Shown: piece after piece, positions 1 to 11,166 of the stretch
Position numbering within the stretch: position 1 is the stretch's first letter
Layout: every line of letters begins with the position of its first letter
Source: Saccoglossus kowalevskii
Taxonomy: Eukaryota > Hemichordata > Enteropneusta > Harrimaniidae
Direction of reading: 5' to 3'
DNA length: 30,587 nt
Assembly (NCBI RefSeq): GCF_000003605.2
Contig: NW_003150619.1
Coordinates: 1 to 30,587 of the forward strand
Notes under the pieces: model-generated
The model's input: the letters and a program-made list of their open reading frames with translations, nothing else
Databases searched by the model: none
Told to the model about the DNA's origin: nothing
Position numbers and translations under genes: made by a program

Positions 1-520
1 CCAGGTTGTAATTGTTTATATGGTGGAACCAGCCAGGTTGGAATTGTTTGTATGGTGGCAACAGCCAGGTTGGAATTGTGTGTATGTTGGCACCAGCCAG
101 CTTGTAATTGTTTATATGGTGGCACCAGCCAAGTTGGAATTGTTTGTATGGAGGTAACAGCCAGGTTGTAATTGTTTATATAGTGGCACCAGCCAGGTTG
201 TAATTGTTTATATGGAGGCACCAGCCAGGTTGTAATTGTTTGTATGGTGGCAATAGCCAGGTTGTAATTGTTTGTGTGGTGTCACCAGCCAGGTTGTAAT
301 TATTTATATGGTGACAAGAGTCAGGTTGTAAATGTTTATATAGTGACACCATTCAGGTTGTAATTGTTTATATGGAGGCACCAGCCAGGTTGTAATTGTT
401 TGTACGGTGACAAGAGTCAGGTTGGAATTGTTTGTGTGGTGGCACCATCCAGGTTGTAATTGTTTATATGGTGGAACCAGCCAGGTTGGAATTGTTTGTA
501 TGGTGGCAACAGCCAGGTTG
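1..520. repeat. Higher-order block A, copy 1 (copy 2 at 1985-2500)
   Basis: Bases 1-380 match 1985-2364 onward at an offset of 1984 bp (62 units), including the rare variant ACCATTCAGG found in both copies (near 350 and 2334). Copy 2 has lost 4 bp near 2381, so the offset becomes 1980 up to 520/2500, where the unit types part. Only one substitution outside the deletion was noticed (TAATTG versus TAATTA near 2440). Part of this block is found a third time near 12240-12655, matching 180-595. Confidence 0.85.
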
Positions 521-1984
521 GAATTGTTTGTATGGTGGCAACAGCAAGGTTGTAATTGTTTGTATGGTGGCACCAGCCAGGTTGGAATTGTTTGTTTGGT
601 GGCAACTGCCAGGTTGGAATTGTTTGCATGGTGGAGACAGCCAGGTTGTAATTGTTTGTACGGTGGCACAAGTCACGTTGTAATTGTTTATGTGGTGTCA
701 CCAGCCAGGTTGTAATTGTTTGTATGGTGGCACCAGCCAGGTTGGAATTGTTTATATGGAGGCACCAGTCAAGTTGTAATTGTTTTTACGGTGGCAAGAG
801 TCAGGTTGTAATTGTTTATATGGTGGCACCAGCCAGGTTGGAATTGTTTGTATGGTAGCAACAGCCAGGTTGTAATTGTTTTTATTGTGTTACCAGCCAG
901 GTTGGAATTGTTTGTATGTTGGCAACAGCCAGGTTGTAATTGTTTGTGTGGTGTCACCAGCCAGGTTGTAATTATTTATACGGTGACAAGAGTCAGGTTG
1001 TAAATGTTTATATAGTGGCACCAGTCAGGTTGTAATTGTTTATATGGAAGCACCAGCCAGGTTGTAATTGTTTGTACGGTGACAAGAGTCAGGTTGTAAT
1101 TGTTTATATGGTGGAACCAGCCAGGTTGGAATTGTTTGTGTGGTGGCACCAGCCAGGTTGTAATTGTTTGTATGGTGGCAACAGCCAGGTTGGAATTGTT
1201 TGTATGGTGGCAACAGCCAGGTTGGAATTGTTTGTATGGTGGCAACAGCCAGGTTGGAATTGTTTGTATGGTGGCAACAGCCAGGTTGGAATTGTTTGTA
1301 TGGTGTCCCCAGCCAGGTTGTAATTGTTTGTATGGTGGCACCAGCCAGGTTGTAATTGTTTATATGGTGTCCCCAGCCAGGTTGTTATTGTTTGTACGGT
1401 GGCACCAGCCAGGTTGTAATTATTTATACGGTGACAAGAGTCAGGTTGTAATTATTTATATGGTGGAACCAGCCAGGTTGGAATTGTTTGTGTGGTGGCA
1501 CCAGCCAGGTTGTAATTGTTTATATGGAGGCAGCAGTCAAATTGTAATCGTTTTTATGGTAGCAACAGCCAGGTTGTAATTGTTTGTATGGTGGCAACAG
1601 CCAGGTTGTAATTGTTTTTATTGTGTTACCAGCCAGTTTGGAATTGTTTGTATGTTGGAAACAGCCAGGTTGTAATTGTTTGTGTCGTGTCACCAGCCAG
1701 GTTGTAATTATTTATATGGAGGCACCAGTCAGCTTGTGATTGTTTATATGGTGGCACCAGCCAAGTTGGAATTGTTTGTATGGAGGTAACAGCCAGGTTG
1801 TAATTGTTTATATAGTGGCACCAGCCAGGTTGGAATTGTTTGTATGGTGGCAACAGGCAGGTTGTATTTGTTTATATGGTGGCACCAGTCAGGTTGTAAT
1901 TGTTTATATGGAGGCACCAGTCAGGTTGTAATTGTTTGTACGGTGACAAGAGTCAGGTTGGAATTGTTTGTGTGGTGGCACCAG
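521..1984. repeat. Heterogeneous satellite stretch with a homogenised G9 run
   Basis: This is plain 32-bp array with no gene. It mixes all main unit classes. At 1185-1280 three consecutive units are identical (G9, G18, ending GGCAACAG), flanked by near-identical units, a locally homogenised patch. TTTTTATTGTGTTACC units are at about 880 and 1615. Two units ending GTGTCCCCAG (near 1304 and 1368) carry a variant I did not notice elsewhere. The G9 run leaves the + strand open from 1100 to 1579, but the repeat periodicity accounts for this. Confidence 0.8.
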
Positions 1985-2500
1985 CCAGGTTGTAATTGTT
2001 TATATGGTGGAACCAGCCAGGTTGGAATTGTTTGTATGGTGGCAACAGCCAGGTTGGAATTGTGTGTATGTTGGCACCAGCCAGCTTGTAATTGTTTATA
2101 TGGTGGCACCAGCCAAGTTGGAATTGTTTGTATGGAGGTAACAGCCAGGTTGTAATTGTTTATATAGTGGCACCAGCCAGGTTGTAATTGTTTATATGGA
2201 GGCACCAGCCAGGTTGTAATTGTTTGTATGGTGGCAATAGCCAGGTTGTAATTGTTTGTGTGGTGTCACCAGCCAGGTTGTAATTATTTATATGGTGACA
2301 AGAGTCAGGTTGTAAATGTTTATATAGTGACACCATTCAGGTTGTAATTGTTTATATGGAGGCACCAGCCAGGTTGTAATTGTACGGTGACAAGAGTCAG
2401 GTTGGAATTGTTTGTGTGGTGGCACCATCCAGGTTGTAATTATTTATATGGTGGAACCAGCCAGGTTGGAATTGTTTGTATGGTGGCAACAGCCAGGTTG
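1985..2500. repeat. Higher-order block A, copy 2
   Basis: Second copy of the 1-520 block, 62 units downstream. It differs mainly by a 28-bp unit at 2369-2396, which has lost one TTGT-type step from ATTGTTTGTA. The rest follows the unit order of copy 1. Confidence 0.85.
2369..2396. repeat. Short 28-bp unit (4-bp slippage deletion)
   Basis: The unit reads ...TAATTGTACGG... where its paralogue near 385-416 reads ...TAATTGTTTGTACGG.... The missing 4 bp is one step of the internal TTGTTTGT duplication, so replication slippage is the simplest explanation. The same deletion occurred independently at 5341-5368. Confidence 0.85.
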
Positions 2501-3243
2501 TAATTGTTTTTATTGTGTTACCAGCCAGGTTGGAATTGTTTGTATGTTGGCAACAGCCGGGTTGTAATTGTTCATATGGTGGTACCAGCAAGGTTGTAAT
2601 TGTTCATACGGTGGCACCAGCCAGGTTGTAATTGTTTGTATGTTGGCACCAGCCAGGTTGTAATTGTTCATATGGTGGCAACAGCCGGGTTGTAATTGTT
2701 CATATGGTGGTACCAGCAAGGTTGTAATTGTTCATACGGTGGCACCAGCCAGGTTGTAATTGTTTGTATGTTGGCACCAGCCAGGTTGTAATTGTTCATA
2801 TGGTGGTACCAGCAAGGTTGTAATTGTTCATACGGTGGTACCAGCAAGGTTGTAATTGTTCATACAATGGCAACAGCAAGATTGTAATTGTTTGTATGTT
2901 GGCACCAGCCAGGTTGTAATTGTTTATATGGAGGCACCAGCCAGCTTGTAATTGTTTATATGGTGGCACCAGCCAAGTTGGAATTGTTTGTATGGAGGTA
3001 ACAGCCAGGTTGTAATTGTTTATATAGAGGCACCAGCCAGGTTGGAATTGTTTGTATGGTGGCAACAGGCAGGTTGTAATTGTTTATTTGGCGGCACCAG
3101 TCAGGTTGTAATTGTTTATATGGAGGCACCAGTCAGGTTGTAATTGTTTGTACGGTGACAAGAGTCAGGTTGGAATTGTTTGTGTGGTGGCACCAGCCAG
3201 GTTGTAATTGTTTATATGGTGGAACCAGCCAGGTTGGAATTGT
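2384..3243. repeat. Higher-order block B (paralogue at 20821-21680)
   Basis: Matches 20821-21680 at a constant offset of 18437 bp, with the same order of unit classes and the shared variant TAATTATTTATATGG (2437 and 20874). From 2518 it also matches 18748 onward at offset 16230, so at least three copies exist. It contains a cluster of GGTACC-type units between about 2575 and 2870. Differences are scattered single bases, for example ATACGGTGG here against ATACGATGG near 21268. Confidence 0.85.
2575..2880. repeat. Cluster of GGTACC-type units
   Basis: Units here carry C17 (TTCATA) and T27, making the 8-bp palindrome TGGTACCA with a KpnI site, and the following unit starts CAAGG. These features travel together. 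The same cluster type recurs near 4140-4300, 6190-6280, 6830-6920, 7440-7530, 9230-9370, 14775-14910, 18805-19080, 20375-20515, 21015-21290, 24215-24300, 26715-26795, 27450-27540, 29240-29380 and 30425-30565. The clusters end with a unit containing CATACAATGG and then AAGATTG or AAGGTTG, so they are ordered modules. Confidence 0.8.
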
Positions 3244-4592
3244 TTGTATGGTGGCAACAGCCAGGTTGTAATTGTTTTTATTGTGTTACCAGCCAGGTTG
3301 GAATTGTTTGTATGTTGGCAACAGCCAGGTTGTAATTGTTTGTGTGGTGTCACCAGCCAGGTTGTAATTATTTATACGGTGACAAGAGTCAGGTTGTAAA
3401 TGTTTATATAGTGGCACCAGCCAGGTTGTAATTGTTTATATGGAGGCACCAGCCAGGTTGTAATTGTTTGTACGGTGACAAGAGTCAGGTTGTAATTGTT
3501 TATATGATGGAACCAGCCAGGTTGGAATTGTTTGTGTGGTGGCACCAGCCAGGTTGTAATTGTTTATATGGTGGAACCAGCCAGGTTGTAATGGTTTATA
3601 TGGTGGCACCAGCCAGGTTGTAATTGTTTATATGGTGGAACCAGCCAGGTTGGAATTGTTTGTATGGTGGCAACAGCCAGGTTGTAATTGTTTTTATTGT
3701 GTTACCAGCCAGGTTGGAATTGTTTGTATGTTGGCAACAGCCAGGTTGTAATTGTTTGTGTGGTGTCACCAGCCAGGTTGTAATTATTTATACGGTGACA
3801 AGAGTCAGGTTGTAAATGTTTATATAGTGGCACCAACCAGGTTGTAATTGTTTATATGGAGGCACCAGCCAGGTTGTAATTGTTTGTACGGTGGCACCAG
3901 CCAGGTTGTAATTGTTTATATGGTGGAACCAGCCAGGTTGTAATGGTTTATATGGTGTCACCAGCCAGGTTGGAATTGTTTGTATGGTGGCAACAGGCAG
4001 GTTGTAATTGTTTATATGATGGCACCAGCCAGGTTGTAATTGTTTTTAAGGTGACAAGAGTCAGGTTGGAATTATTTTTATGGTGTCACCAGCCAGGTTG
4101 GAATTGTTTATATGTTGGCAACAGCCGGGTTGTAATTGTTCATATGGTGGTACCAGCAAGGTTGTAATTGTTCATACAGTGGCACCAGCCAGGTTGTAAT
4201 AGTTTGTATGTTGGCACCAGCCAGGTTGTAATTGTTCATATGGTGGTACCAGCAAGGTTGTAATTGTTCATACGGTGGTACCAGCCAGGTTTTAATTGTT
4301 CATACAATGGCAACAGCAAGATTGTAATTGTTTGTATGTTGGCACCAGCCAGGTTGTAATTGTTTATATGGAGGCACCAGTCAGCTTGTAATTGTTTATA
4401 TGGTGGCACCAGCCAAGTTGGAATTGTTTGTATGGAGGTAACAGCCAGGTTGTAATTGTTTATATAGTGGCACCAGCCAGGTTGGAATTGTTTGTATGGT
4501 GGCAACAGGCAGGTTGTAATTGTTTATATGGTGGCACCAGTCAGGTTGTAATTGTTTATATGGAGGCACCAGTCATGTTGTAATTGTTTGTA
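3200..4592. repeat. Higher-order block C (paralogue at 8284-9676)
   Basis: Matches 8284-9676 at offset 5084 bp. That offset is 158 full units plus 28 bp, which equals the one 28-bp unit at 5341-5368 lying between the copies. Copies of the same block are also seen from 18060 (offset 14662), from 21770 and from 28291. Few substitutions separate them, for example GTTTTTAAGG near 4045 against GTTTTTACGG near 9129. Confidence 0.85.
3208..3815. repeat. 416-bp (13-unit) duplication pair
   Basis: The 192-bp stretches 3208-3399 and 3624-3815 have the same unit order and translate identically at a spacing of 416 bp (13 units). Each contains a TTTTTATTGTGTTACC unit. The same pair at the same spacing occurs at 8292/8708, 19438/19854 and 28299/28715, so the 13-unit duplication predates the dispersal of the larger blocks. 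Confidence 0.85.
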
Positions 4593-6513
4593 CGGTGACA
4601 AGAGTCAGGTTGGAATTGTTTGTGTGGTGGCACCAGCCAGGTTGTAATTGTTTATATGGTGGAACCAGCCAGGTTGGAATTGTTTGTATGGTGGCAACAG
4701 CCAGGTTGGAATTGTTTGTATGGTGGCACCAGCCAGGTTGTAAATGTGTGTATGTTGGCACCAGCCAGCTTGTAATTGTTTATATGGTGGCACCAGCCAA
4801 GTTGGAATTGTTTGTATGGAGGTAACAGCCAGGTTGTAATTGTTTATATAGTGGCACCAGCCAGGTTGTAATTGTTTATATGGAGGCACCAGCCAGGTTG
4901 TAATTGTTTGTATGTTGGCAACAGCCAGGTTGTAATTGTTTGTGTGGTGGCACCAGCCAGGTTGTAATTGTGTGTATGTTGGCACCAGCCAGGTTGTAAT
5001 TGTTTATATGGTGGCACCAGCCTAGTTGGAATCTTTTGTATGGTGGCAACAGCCAGGTTGGAATTGTTTGTATGGTGGCGACAGCCAGGTTGTAATTGTT
5101 TGTACGGTGGCACAAGTCAGGTTGTAAGTGTTTATATGGTGTCACCAGCCAGGTTGTAATTGTTTGTATGATGGCACCAGCCAGGTTGTAATTGTTCATA
5201 TGGTGGCACCAGCCAGGTTGGAATTGTTTGTTTGGTGGCAACTGCCAGGTTGGAATTGTTTGTATGGTGGCAACAGCCAGGTTGTAATTGTTTGTACGGT
5301 GGCACAAGTCACGTTGTAATTGTTTATATGGTGTCACCAGCCAGGTTGTAATTGTATGGTGGCACCAGCCAGGTTGCAATTGTTTATATGGAGGCACTAG
5401 CCAGGTTGGAATTGTTTGTATGGTAGCAACAGCCAGGTTGTTATTGTTTGTATGGTGGTACCAGCAAGGTTGTAATTGTTTGTGTAGTGGCACCAGCCAG
5501 GTTGTAATTGTTTGTATGGTGGCACCAGCCAGGTTGTAATTGTTTTTATGGTGGCACCATCCAGGTTGTAATTGTTCATATGGTGGCACCATCCAGGTTG
5601 TAATTGTTTGTACGGTGACAAGAGTCAGGTTGTAATTGTTTGTATGGTGGCACCAGCCAGGTTGTAATTGTGTGTATGTTGGCACCAGCCAGGTTGTAAT
5701 TGTTTATATGGTGGCACCAGCCAGCTTGTAATTGTTTATATGGTGGCACCAGCCAAGTTGGAATTGTTTGTACGGTGACACAAGTCAGGTTGTAATTATT
5801 TATATGGTGTCACCAGCCAGGTTGGAATTGTTTGTATGGTTGCAACAGCCAGGTTGTAATTATTTATACGGTGACATGAGTCAGGTTGTAAATGTATATA
5901 TGGTGGCACCAGCCAGGTTGTAATTGTTTGTATGGTGGCACCAGCCAGGTTGTAATTATTTATACGGTGACAAGATTCAGGTTGTAATTGTTTATATGGT
6001 GGCACCAGTCAGGTTGTAATTGTTTGTATGGTGGCACCAGCCAGGTTGTAATTGTTTGTACAGTGACAAGAGTCAGGTTGTAATTGTTTATATGGTGGCA
6101 CGAGCCAGGTTGGAATTATTTTTATGGTGTCACCAGCCAGGATGGAATTGTTTGTATGTTGGCAACAGCCAGGGTTTAATTGTTCATATGGTGGTACCAG
6201 CAAGGTTGTAATTGTTCATATGGTGGCACCAGCAAGGTTGTAATTGTTCATACGGTGGTACCAGCAAGGTTGTAATTGTTCATACAATGGCAACAGCAAG
6301 GTTGTAATTGTTTGTATGTTGGCACCAGCCAGGTTGTAATTGTTTATATGGAGGCACCAGCCAGCTTGTAATTGTTTATATGGTGGCACCAGCCAAGTTG
6401 GAATTGTTTGTACGGTGACACAAGTCAGGTTGTAATTATTTATATGGTGTCACCAGCCATGTTGTAATTGTTTGTATTGTGGCACCAGCCAGGTTGGAAT
6501 GGTTTATATGGTG
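4566..6513. repeat. Higher-order block D, copy 1 (copy 2 at 22587-24538)
   Basis: About 1.95 kb matching 22587-24538 at offset 18021, changing to 18025 after the 4-bp deletion in the unit at 5341-5368. Rare variants are shared, such as CCTAGTTGGAATCTTTTG (near 5021 and 23042), GGCACTAGCC (near 5393 and 23418) and ATGGTTGCAACAG. The offset 18021 is 563 units plus 5 bp, equal to the sum of the indels I found between the copies. Confidence 0.88.
5341..5368. repeat. Short 28-bp unit (4-bp slippage deletion)
   Basis: TAATTGTATGG here stands against TAATTGTTTGTATGG in the paralogue near 23361. It is the same class of TTGT-step loss as at 2369-2396. The deletion shifts frame and joins two minus-strand open stretches into the longest open frame of the window (4876-5685, 269 codons). 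In the paralogue lacking the deletion the frame is split. Confidence 0.88.
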
Positions 6514-7432
6514 TCACCAGCCAGGTTGTAATTGTTTATATGGTGTTACCAGCCAGGTTGGAATTGTGTGTATGTTGGCAACAGTCAGGTTGGAGTTGTT
6601 TGTATGGTGGCTCATGCCAGGTTGTAATTGTTTATATGGTGGCACCAGCCAGGTTGTAATTGATCATACGATGGCAACAGCAAGGTTGTAATTGTTCCTA
6701 CAGTGGCAACAGCCAGGTTGGAATTGTTTGTATGGTGGCAACAGCCAGGTTGGAATTGTTTGTATGGTGGCAACAGCCAGGTTGTAATTGTTTGTATGTT
6801 GGCAACAGCCAGGGTTTAATTGTTCATATGGTGGTACCAGCAAGGTTGTAATTGTTCATATGGTGGCACCAGCAAGGTTGTAATTGTTCATACGGTGGTA
6901 CCAGCAAGGTTGTAATTGTTCATACAATGGCAACAGCAAGGTTGTAATTGTTTGTATGTTGGCACCAGCCAGGTTGTAATTGTTTATATGGAGGCACCAG
7001 CCAGCTTGTAATTGTTTATATGGTGGCACCAGCCAAGTTGGAATTGTTTGTACGGTGACACAAGTCAGGTTGTAATTATTTATATGGTGTCACCAGCCAT
7101 GTTGTAATTGTTTGTATTGTGGCACCAGCCAGGTTGGAATGGTTTATATGGTGTCACCAGCCAGGTTGTAATTGTTTATATGGTGTTACCAGCCAGGTTG
7201 GAATTGTGTGTATGTTGGCAACAGTCAGGTTGGAGTTGTTTGTATGGTGGCTCATGCCAGGTTGTAATTGTTTATATGGTGGCACCAGCCAGGTTGTAAT
7301 TGATCATACGATGGCAACAGCAAGGTTGTAATTGTTCCTACAGTGGCAACAGCCAGGTTGGAATTGTTTGTATGGTGGCAACAGCCAGGTTGGAATTGTT
7401 TGTATGGTGGCAACAGCCAGGTTGTAATTGTT
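6146..7432. repeat. 640-bp perfect tandem duplication
   Basis: Bases 6146-6785 are followed directly by 6786-7425, and a line-by-line comparison showed no difference. The identity runs a further 7 bp (AATTGTT), the breakpoint homology expected of unequal crossover. Each copy is 20 units and carries the rare variants GTTTGTATTGTGG, GGCTCATGCC, TTGGAGTTG and TTGATCATACGATGG. The paralogue near 27000-27440 has a single copy. Confidence 0.92.
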
Positions 7433-9655
7433 GATATGGTGGTACCAGCAAGGTTGTAATTGTTCATATGGTGGCACCAGCAAGGTTGTAATTGTTCATA
7501 CGGTGGTACCAGCAAGGTTGTAATTGTTCATACAATGGCAACAGCAAGGTTGTAATTGTTTGTATGTTGGCACCAGCCAGGTTGTAATTATTTATACGGT
7601 GACATGAGTCAGGTTGTAAATGTTTATATGGTGGCACCAGCCAGGTTGTAATTGTTCGTATGGTGGCACCAGCCAGGTTGTAATTATTTATAGAGTGACA
7701 AGAGTCAGGTTGTAATTGTTTATATGGTGGCACCAGTCAGGTTGTAATTGTTTGTATGGTGGCACCAGCCAGGTTGTAATTGTTTGTACAGTGACAAGAG
7801 TCAGGTTGTAATTGTTTATATGGTGGCACATGCCAGGTTGGAATTATTTTTATGGTGTCACCAGCCAGGTTGGAATTGTTTGTATGTTGGCAACAGCTAG
7901 GGTTTAATTGTTCATATGGTGGTACCAGCAAGGTTGTAATTGTTCATATGGTGGCACCAGCAAGGTTGTAATTGTTCATACGGTGGTACCAGCAAGGTTG
8001 TAATTGTTCATACAATGGCAACAGCAAGGTTGTAATTGTTTGTATGTTGGCACCAGCCAGGTTGTAATTGTTTATATGGAGGCACCAGCCAGCTTGTAAT
8101 TGTTTATATGGTGGCACCAGCCAAGTTGGAATTGTTTGTACGGTGACACAACTCAGGTTGTAATTATTTATATGGTGTCACCAGCCATGTTGTAATTGTT
8201 TGTATGGTGGCACCAGCCAGGTTGGAATGGTTTATATGGTGTCACCAGCCAGGTTGGAATTGTTTGTATGGTGGCAACAGCCAGGTTGTAATTGTTTATA
8301 TGGTGGAACCAGCCAGGTTGGAATTGTTTGTATGGTGGCAACAGCCAGGTTGTAATTGTTTTTATTGTGTTACCAGCCAGGTTGGAATTGTTTGTATGTT
8401 GGCAACAGCCAGGTTGTAATTGTTTGTGTGGTGTCACCAGCCAGGTTGTAATTATTTATACGGTGACAAGAGTCAGGTTGTAAATGTTTATATAGTGGCA
8501 CCAGCCAGGTTGTAATTGTTTATATGGAGGCACCAGCCAGGTTGTAATTGTTTGTACGGTGACAAGAGTCAGGTTGTAATTGTTTATATGATGGAACCAG
8601 CCAGGTTGGAATTGTTTGTGTGGTGGCACCAGCCAGGTTGTAATTGTTTATATGGTGGAACCATCCAGGTTGTAATGGTTTATATGGTGGCACCAGCCAG
8701 GTTGTAATTGTTTATATGGTGGAACCAGCCAGGTTGGAATTGTTTGTATGGTGGCAACAGCCAGGTTGTAATTGTTTTTATTGTGTTACCAGCCAGGTTG
8801 GAATTGTTTGTATGTTGGCAACAGCCAGGTTGTAATTGTTTGTGTGGTGTCACCAGCCAGGTTGTAATTATTTATACGGTGACAAGAGTCAGGTTGTAAA
8901 TGTTTATATAGTGGCACCAACCAGGTTGTAATTGTTTATATGGAGGCACCAGCCAGGTTGTAATTGTTTGTACGGTGGCACCAGCCAGGTTGTAATTGTT
9001 TATATGGTGGAACCAGCCAGGTTGTAATGGTTTATATGGTGTCACCAGCCAGGTTGGAATTGTTTGTATGGTGGCAACAGGCAGGTTGTAATTGTTTATA
9101 TGATGGCACCAGCCAGGTTGTAATTGTTTTTACGGTGACAAGAGTCAGGTTGGAATTATTTTTATGGTGTCACCAGCCAGGTTGGAATTGTTTGTATGTT
9201 GGCAACAGCCGGGTTGTAATTGTTCATATGGTGGTACCAGCAAGGTTGTAATTGTTCATACAGTGGCACCAGCCAGGTTGTAATAGTTTGTATGTTGGCA
9301 CCAGCCAGGTTGTAATTGTTCATATGGTGGTACCAGCAAGGTTGTAATTGTTCATACGGTGGTACCAGCAAGGTTGTAATTGTTCATACAATGGCAACAG
9401 CAAGATTGTAATTGTTTGTATGTTGGCACCAGCCAGGTTGTAATTGTTTATATGGAGGCACCAGTCAGCTTGTAATTGTTTATATGGTGGCACCAGCCAA
9501 GTTGGAATTGTTTGTATGGAGGTAACAGCCAGGTTGTAATTGTTTATATAGTGGCACCAGCCAGGTTGGAATTGTTTGTATGGTGGCAACAGGCAGGTTG
9601 TAATTGTTTATATGGTGGCACCAGTCAGGTTGTAATTGTTTATATGGAGGCACCA
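6993..9655. repeat. Higher-order block E, copy 1 (copy 2 at 27000-29662)
   Basis: This is the longest matched block, about 2.66 kb, at a constant offset of 20007 bp (625 units plus 7, equal to the net indels between the copies). Rare shared variants include GGCACATGCC (near 7836 and 27833), CAGCTAGGGTTTAATTG, TTATAGAGTGAC and ACACAACTCAGG. Only a handful of substitutions were noticed, for example TTCGTATGG near 7650 against TTTGTATGG. It overlaps block C and the second copy of the 640-bp duplication. Confidence 0.88.
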
Positions 9656-10904
9656 GTCATGTTGTAATTGTTTGTATGTTGGCAACAGCCAGGTTGTAAT
9701 TGTTTGTGTGGTGTCACCAGCCAGGTTGTAATTATTTATATGGTGACAAGAGTCAAGTTGTAAATGTTTATATAGTGACACCAGTCAGGTTGTAATTGTT
9801 TATATGGAGGCACCAGCCAGGTTGTAAGTGTTTGTACGGTGAGAAGAGTCAGGTTGGAATTGTTTGTGTGGTGGCACCATCCAGGTTGTAATTGTTTATA
9901 TGGTGGCAACAGCCAGGTTGGAATTGTTTGTATGGTGGCACCAGCCAGGTTGTAAATGTGTGTATGTTGGCACCAGCCAGCTTGTAATTGTTTATATGGT
10001 GGCACCAGCCAAGTTGGAATTGTTTGTATGGAGGTAACAGCCAGGTTGTAATTGTTTATATAGTGGCACCAGCCAGGTTGTAATTGTTTATATGGAGGCA
10101 CCAGCCAGGTTGTAATTGTTTGTATGTTGGCAACAGCCAGGTTGTAATTGTTTGTGTGGTGTCACCAGCCAGGTTGTAATTATTTATATGGTGACAAGAG
10201 TCAAGTTGTAAATGTTTATATAGTGACACCAGTCAGGTTGTAATTGTTTATATGGAGGCACCAGCCAGGTTGTAATTGTTTGTACGGTGAGAAGAGTCAG
10301 GTTGGAATTGTTTCTGTGGTGGCACCATCCAGGTTGGAATTGTTTGTATGGTGGCAACAGCCAGGTTGGAATTTTTTGTATGGTGGCAACAGCAAGGTTG
10401 TAATTGTTTATATGGTGGCACCAGCCAGGTTGGAATTGTTTGTATGGTGGCAACAGCAAGGTTGTAATTGTTTGTATGGTGGCACCAGCCAGGTTGAAAT
10501 TGTTTGTTTGGTGGCAACTGCCAGGTTGGAATTGTTTGCATGGTGGAGACAGCCAGGTTGTAATTGTTTGTACGGTGGCACAAGTCACGTTGTAATTGTT
10601 TATGTGGTGTCACCAGCCAGGTTGTAATTGTTTGTATGGTGGCACCAGCCAGGTTGGAATTGTTTATATGGAGGCACCAGTCAAGTTGTAATTGTTTGTA
10701 CGGTGGCAATAGCCAGGTTGTAAATGTTTGTACGGTGCCACCAGCCAGGTTGTAATTGTTTGCATGGTGGCACCAGCCAGGTTGTAATGGTTTATATGGT
10801 GTCACCAGCCAGGTTGGAATTGTTTGTATGGTGGCAACAGGCAGGTTGTAATTGTTTATGTGGTGGCACCAGCCAGGTTGTAATTGTTTATATGGTGGCA
10901 CCAG

Positions 10905-10939
10905 CCAGCTTGTAATTGTTTATATGGTGGCTCCTGCAG
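10905..10939. repeat. Long 35-bp unit with CTGCAG
   Basis: The unit ends GGCTCCTGCAG instead of GGCACCAG, adding 3 bp and creating a PstI site at 10934-10939. It is one of four such units in the window, and its counterpart in block F copy 2 is 16445-16479. Confidence 0.9.
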
Positions 10940-11131
10940 CCAGGTTGTAATTGTTTGTATGGTGGCACCAGCCAGGTTGTAATTGTTTGTATGGTGGCAC
11001 CAGCCAGGTTGTAATGGTTTATATGGTGTCACCAGCCAGGTTGGAATTGTTTGTATGGTGGCAACAGGCAGGTTGTAATTGTTTATGTGGTGGCACCAGC
11101 CAGGTTGTAATTGTTTATATGGTGGCACCAG

Positions 11132-11166
11132 CCAGCTTGTAATTGTTTATATGGCGGCACCTGCAG
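11132..11166. repeat. Long 35-bp unit with CTGCAG
   Basis: The unit ends GGCGGCACCTGCAG, with CTGCAG at 11161-11166, seven units after the previous long unit. The two are not identical (GGCTCC versus GGCACC before TGCAG), so one 3-bp insertion was probably copied and then diverged. The counterpart is 16672-16706. Confidence 0.9.

Noticed and set aside
1100-1579. A 159-codon plus-strand coding region
   Set aside because: It is open only because a run of G9 units removes the TAA. The frame cycles through all three unit phases, so it has no independent composition.
2575-2880. Terminators or attachment sites at TGGTACCA palindromes
   Set aside because: The palindrome is a single-base variant of the satellite unit, repeats every 32 bp in clusters and has no T-run or integrase context.
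4876-5685. A 269-codon minus-strand gene for a 32-residue repeat protein
   Set aside because: Its length depends on a 4-bp deletion absent from the paralogous block, other frames and the opposite strand are equally open nearby, and stops reappear wherever A18 falls in frame. No signal peptide, promoter or intron structure is visible.
9131-9251. CENP-B box in units containing CCGGG
   Set aside because: CCGGGTTG resembles only the end of the box; the TTCG part at the required spacing is missing.
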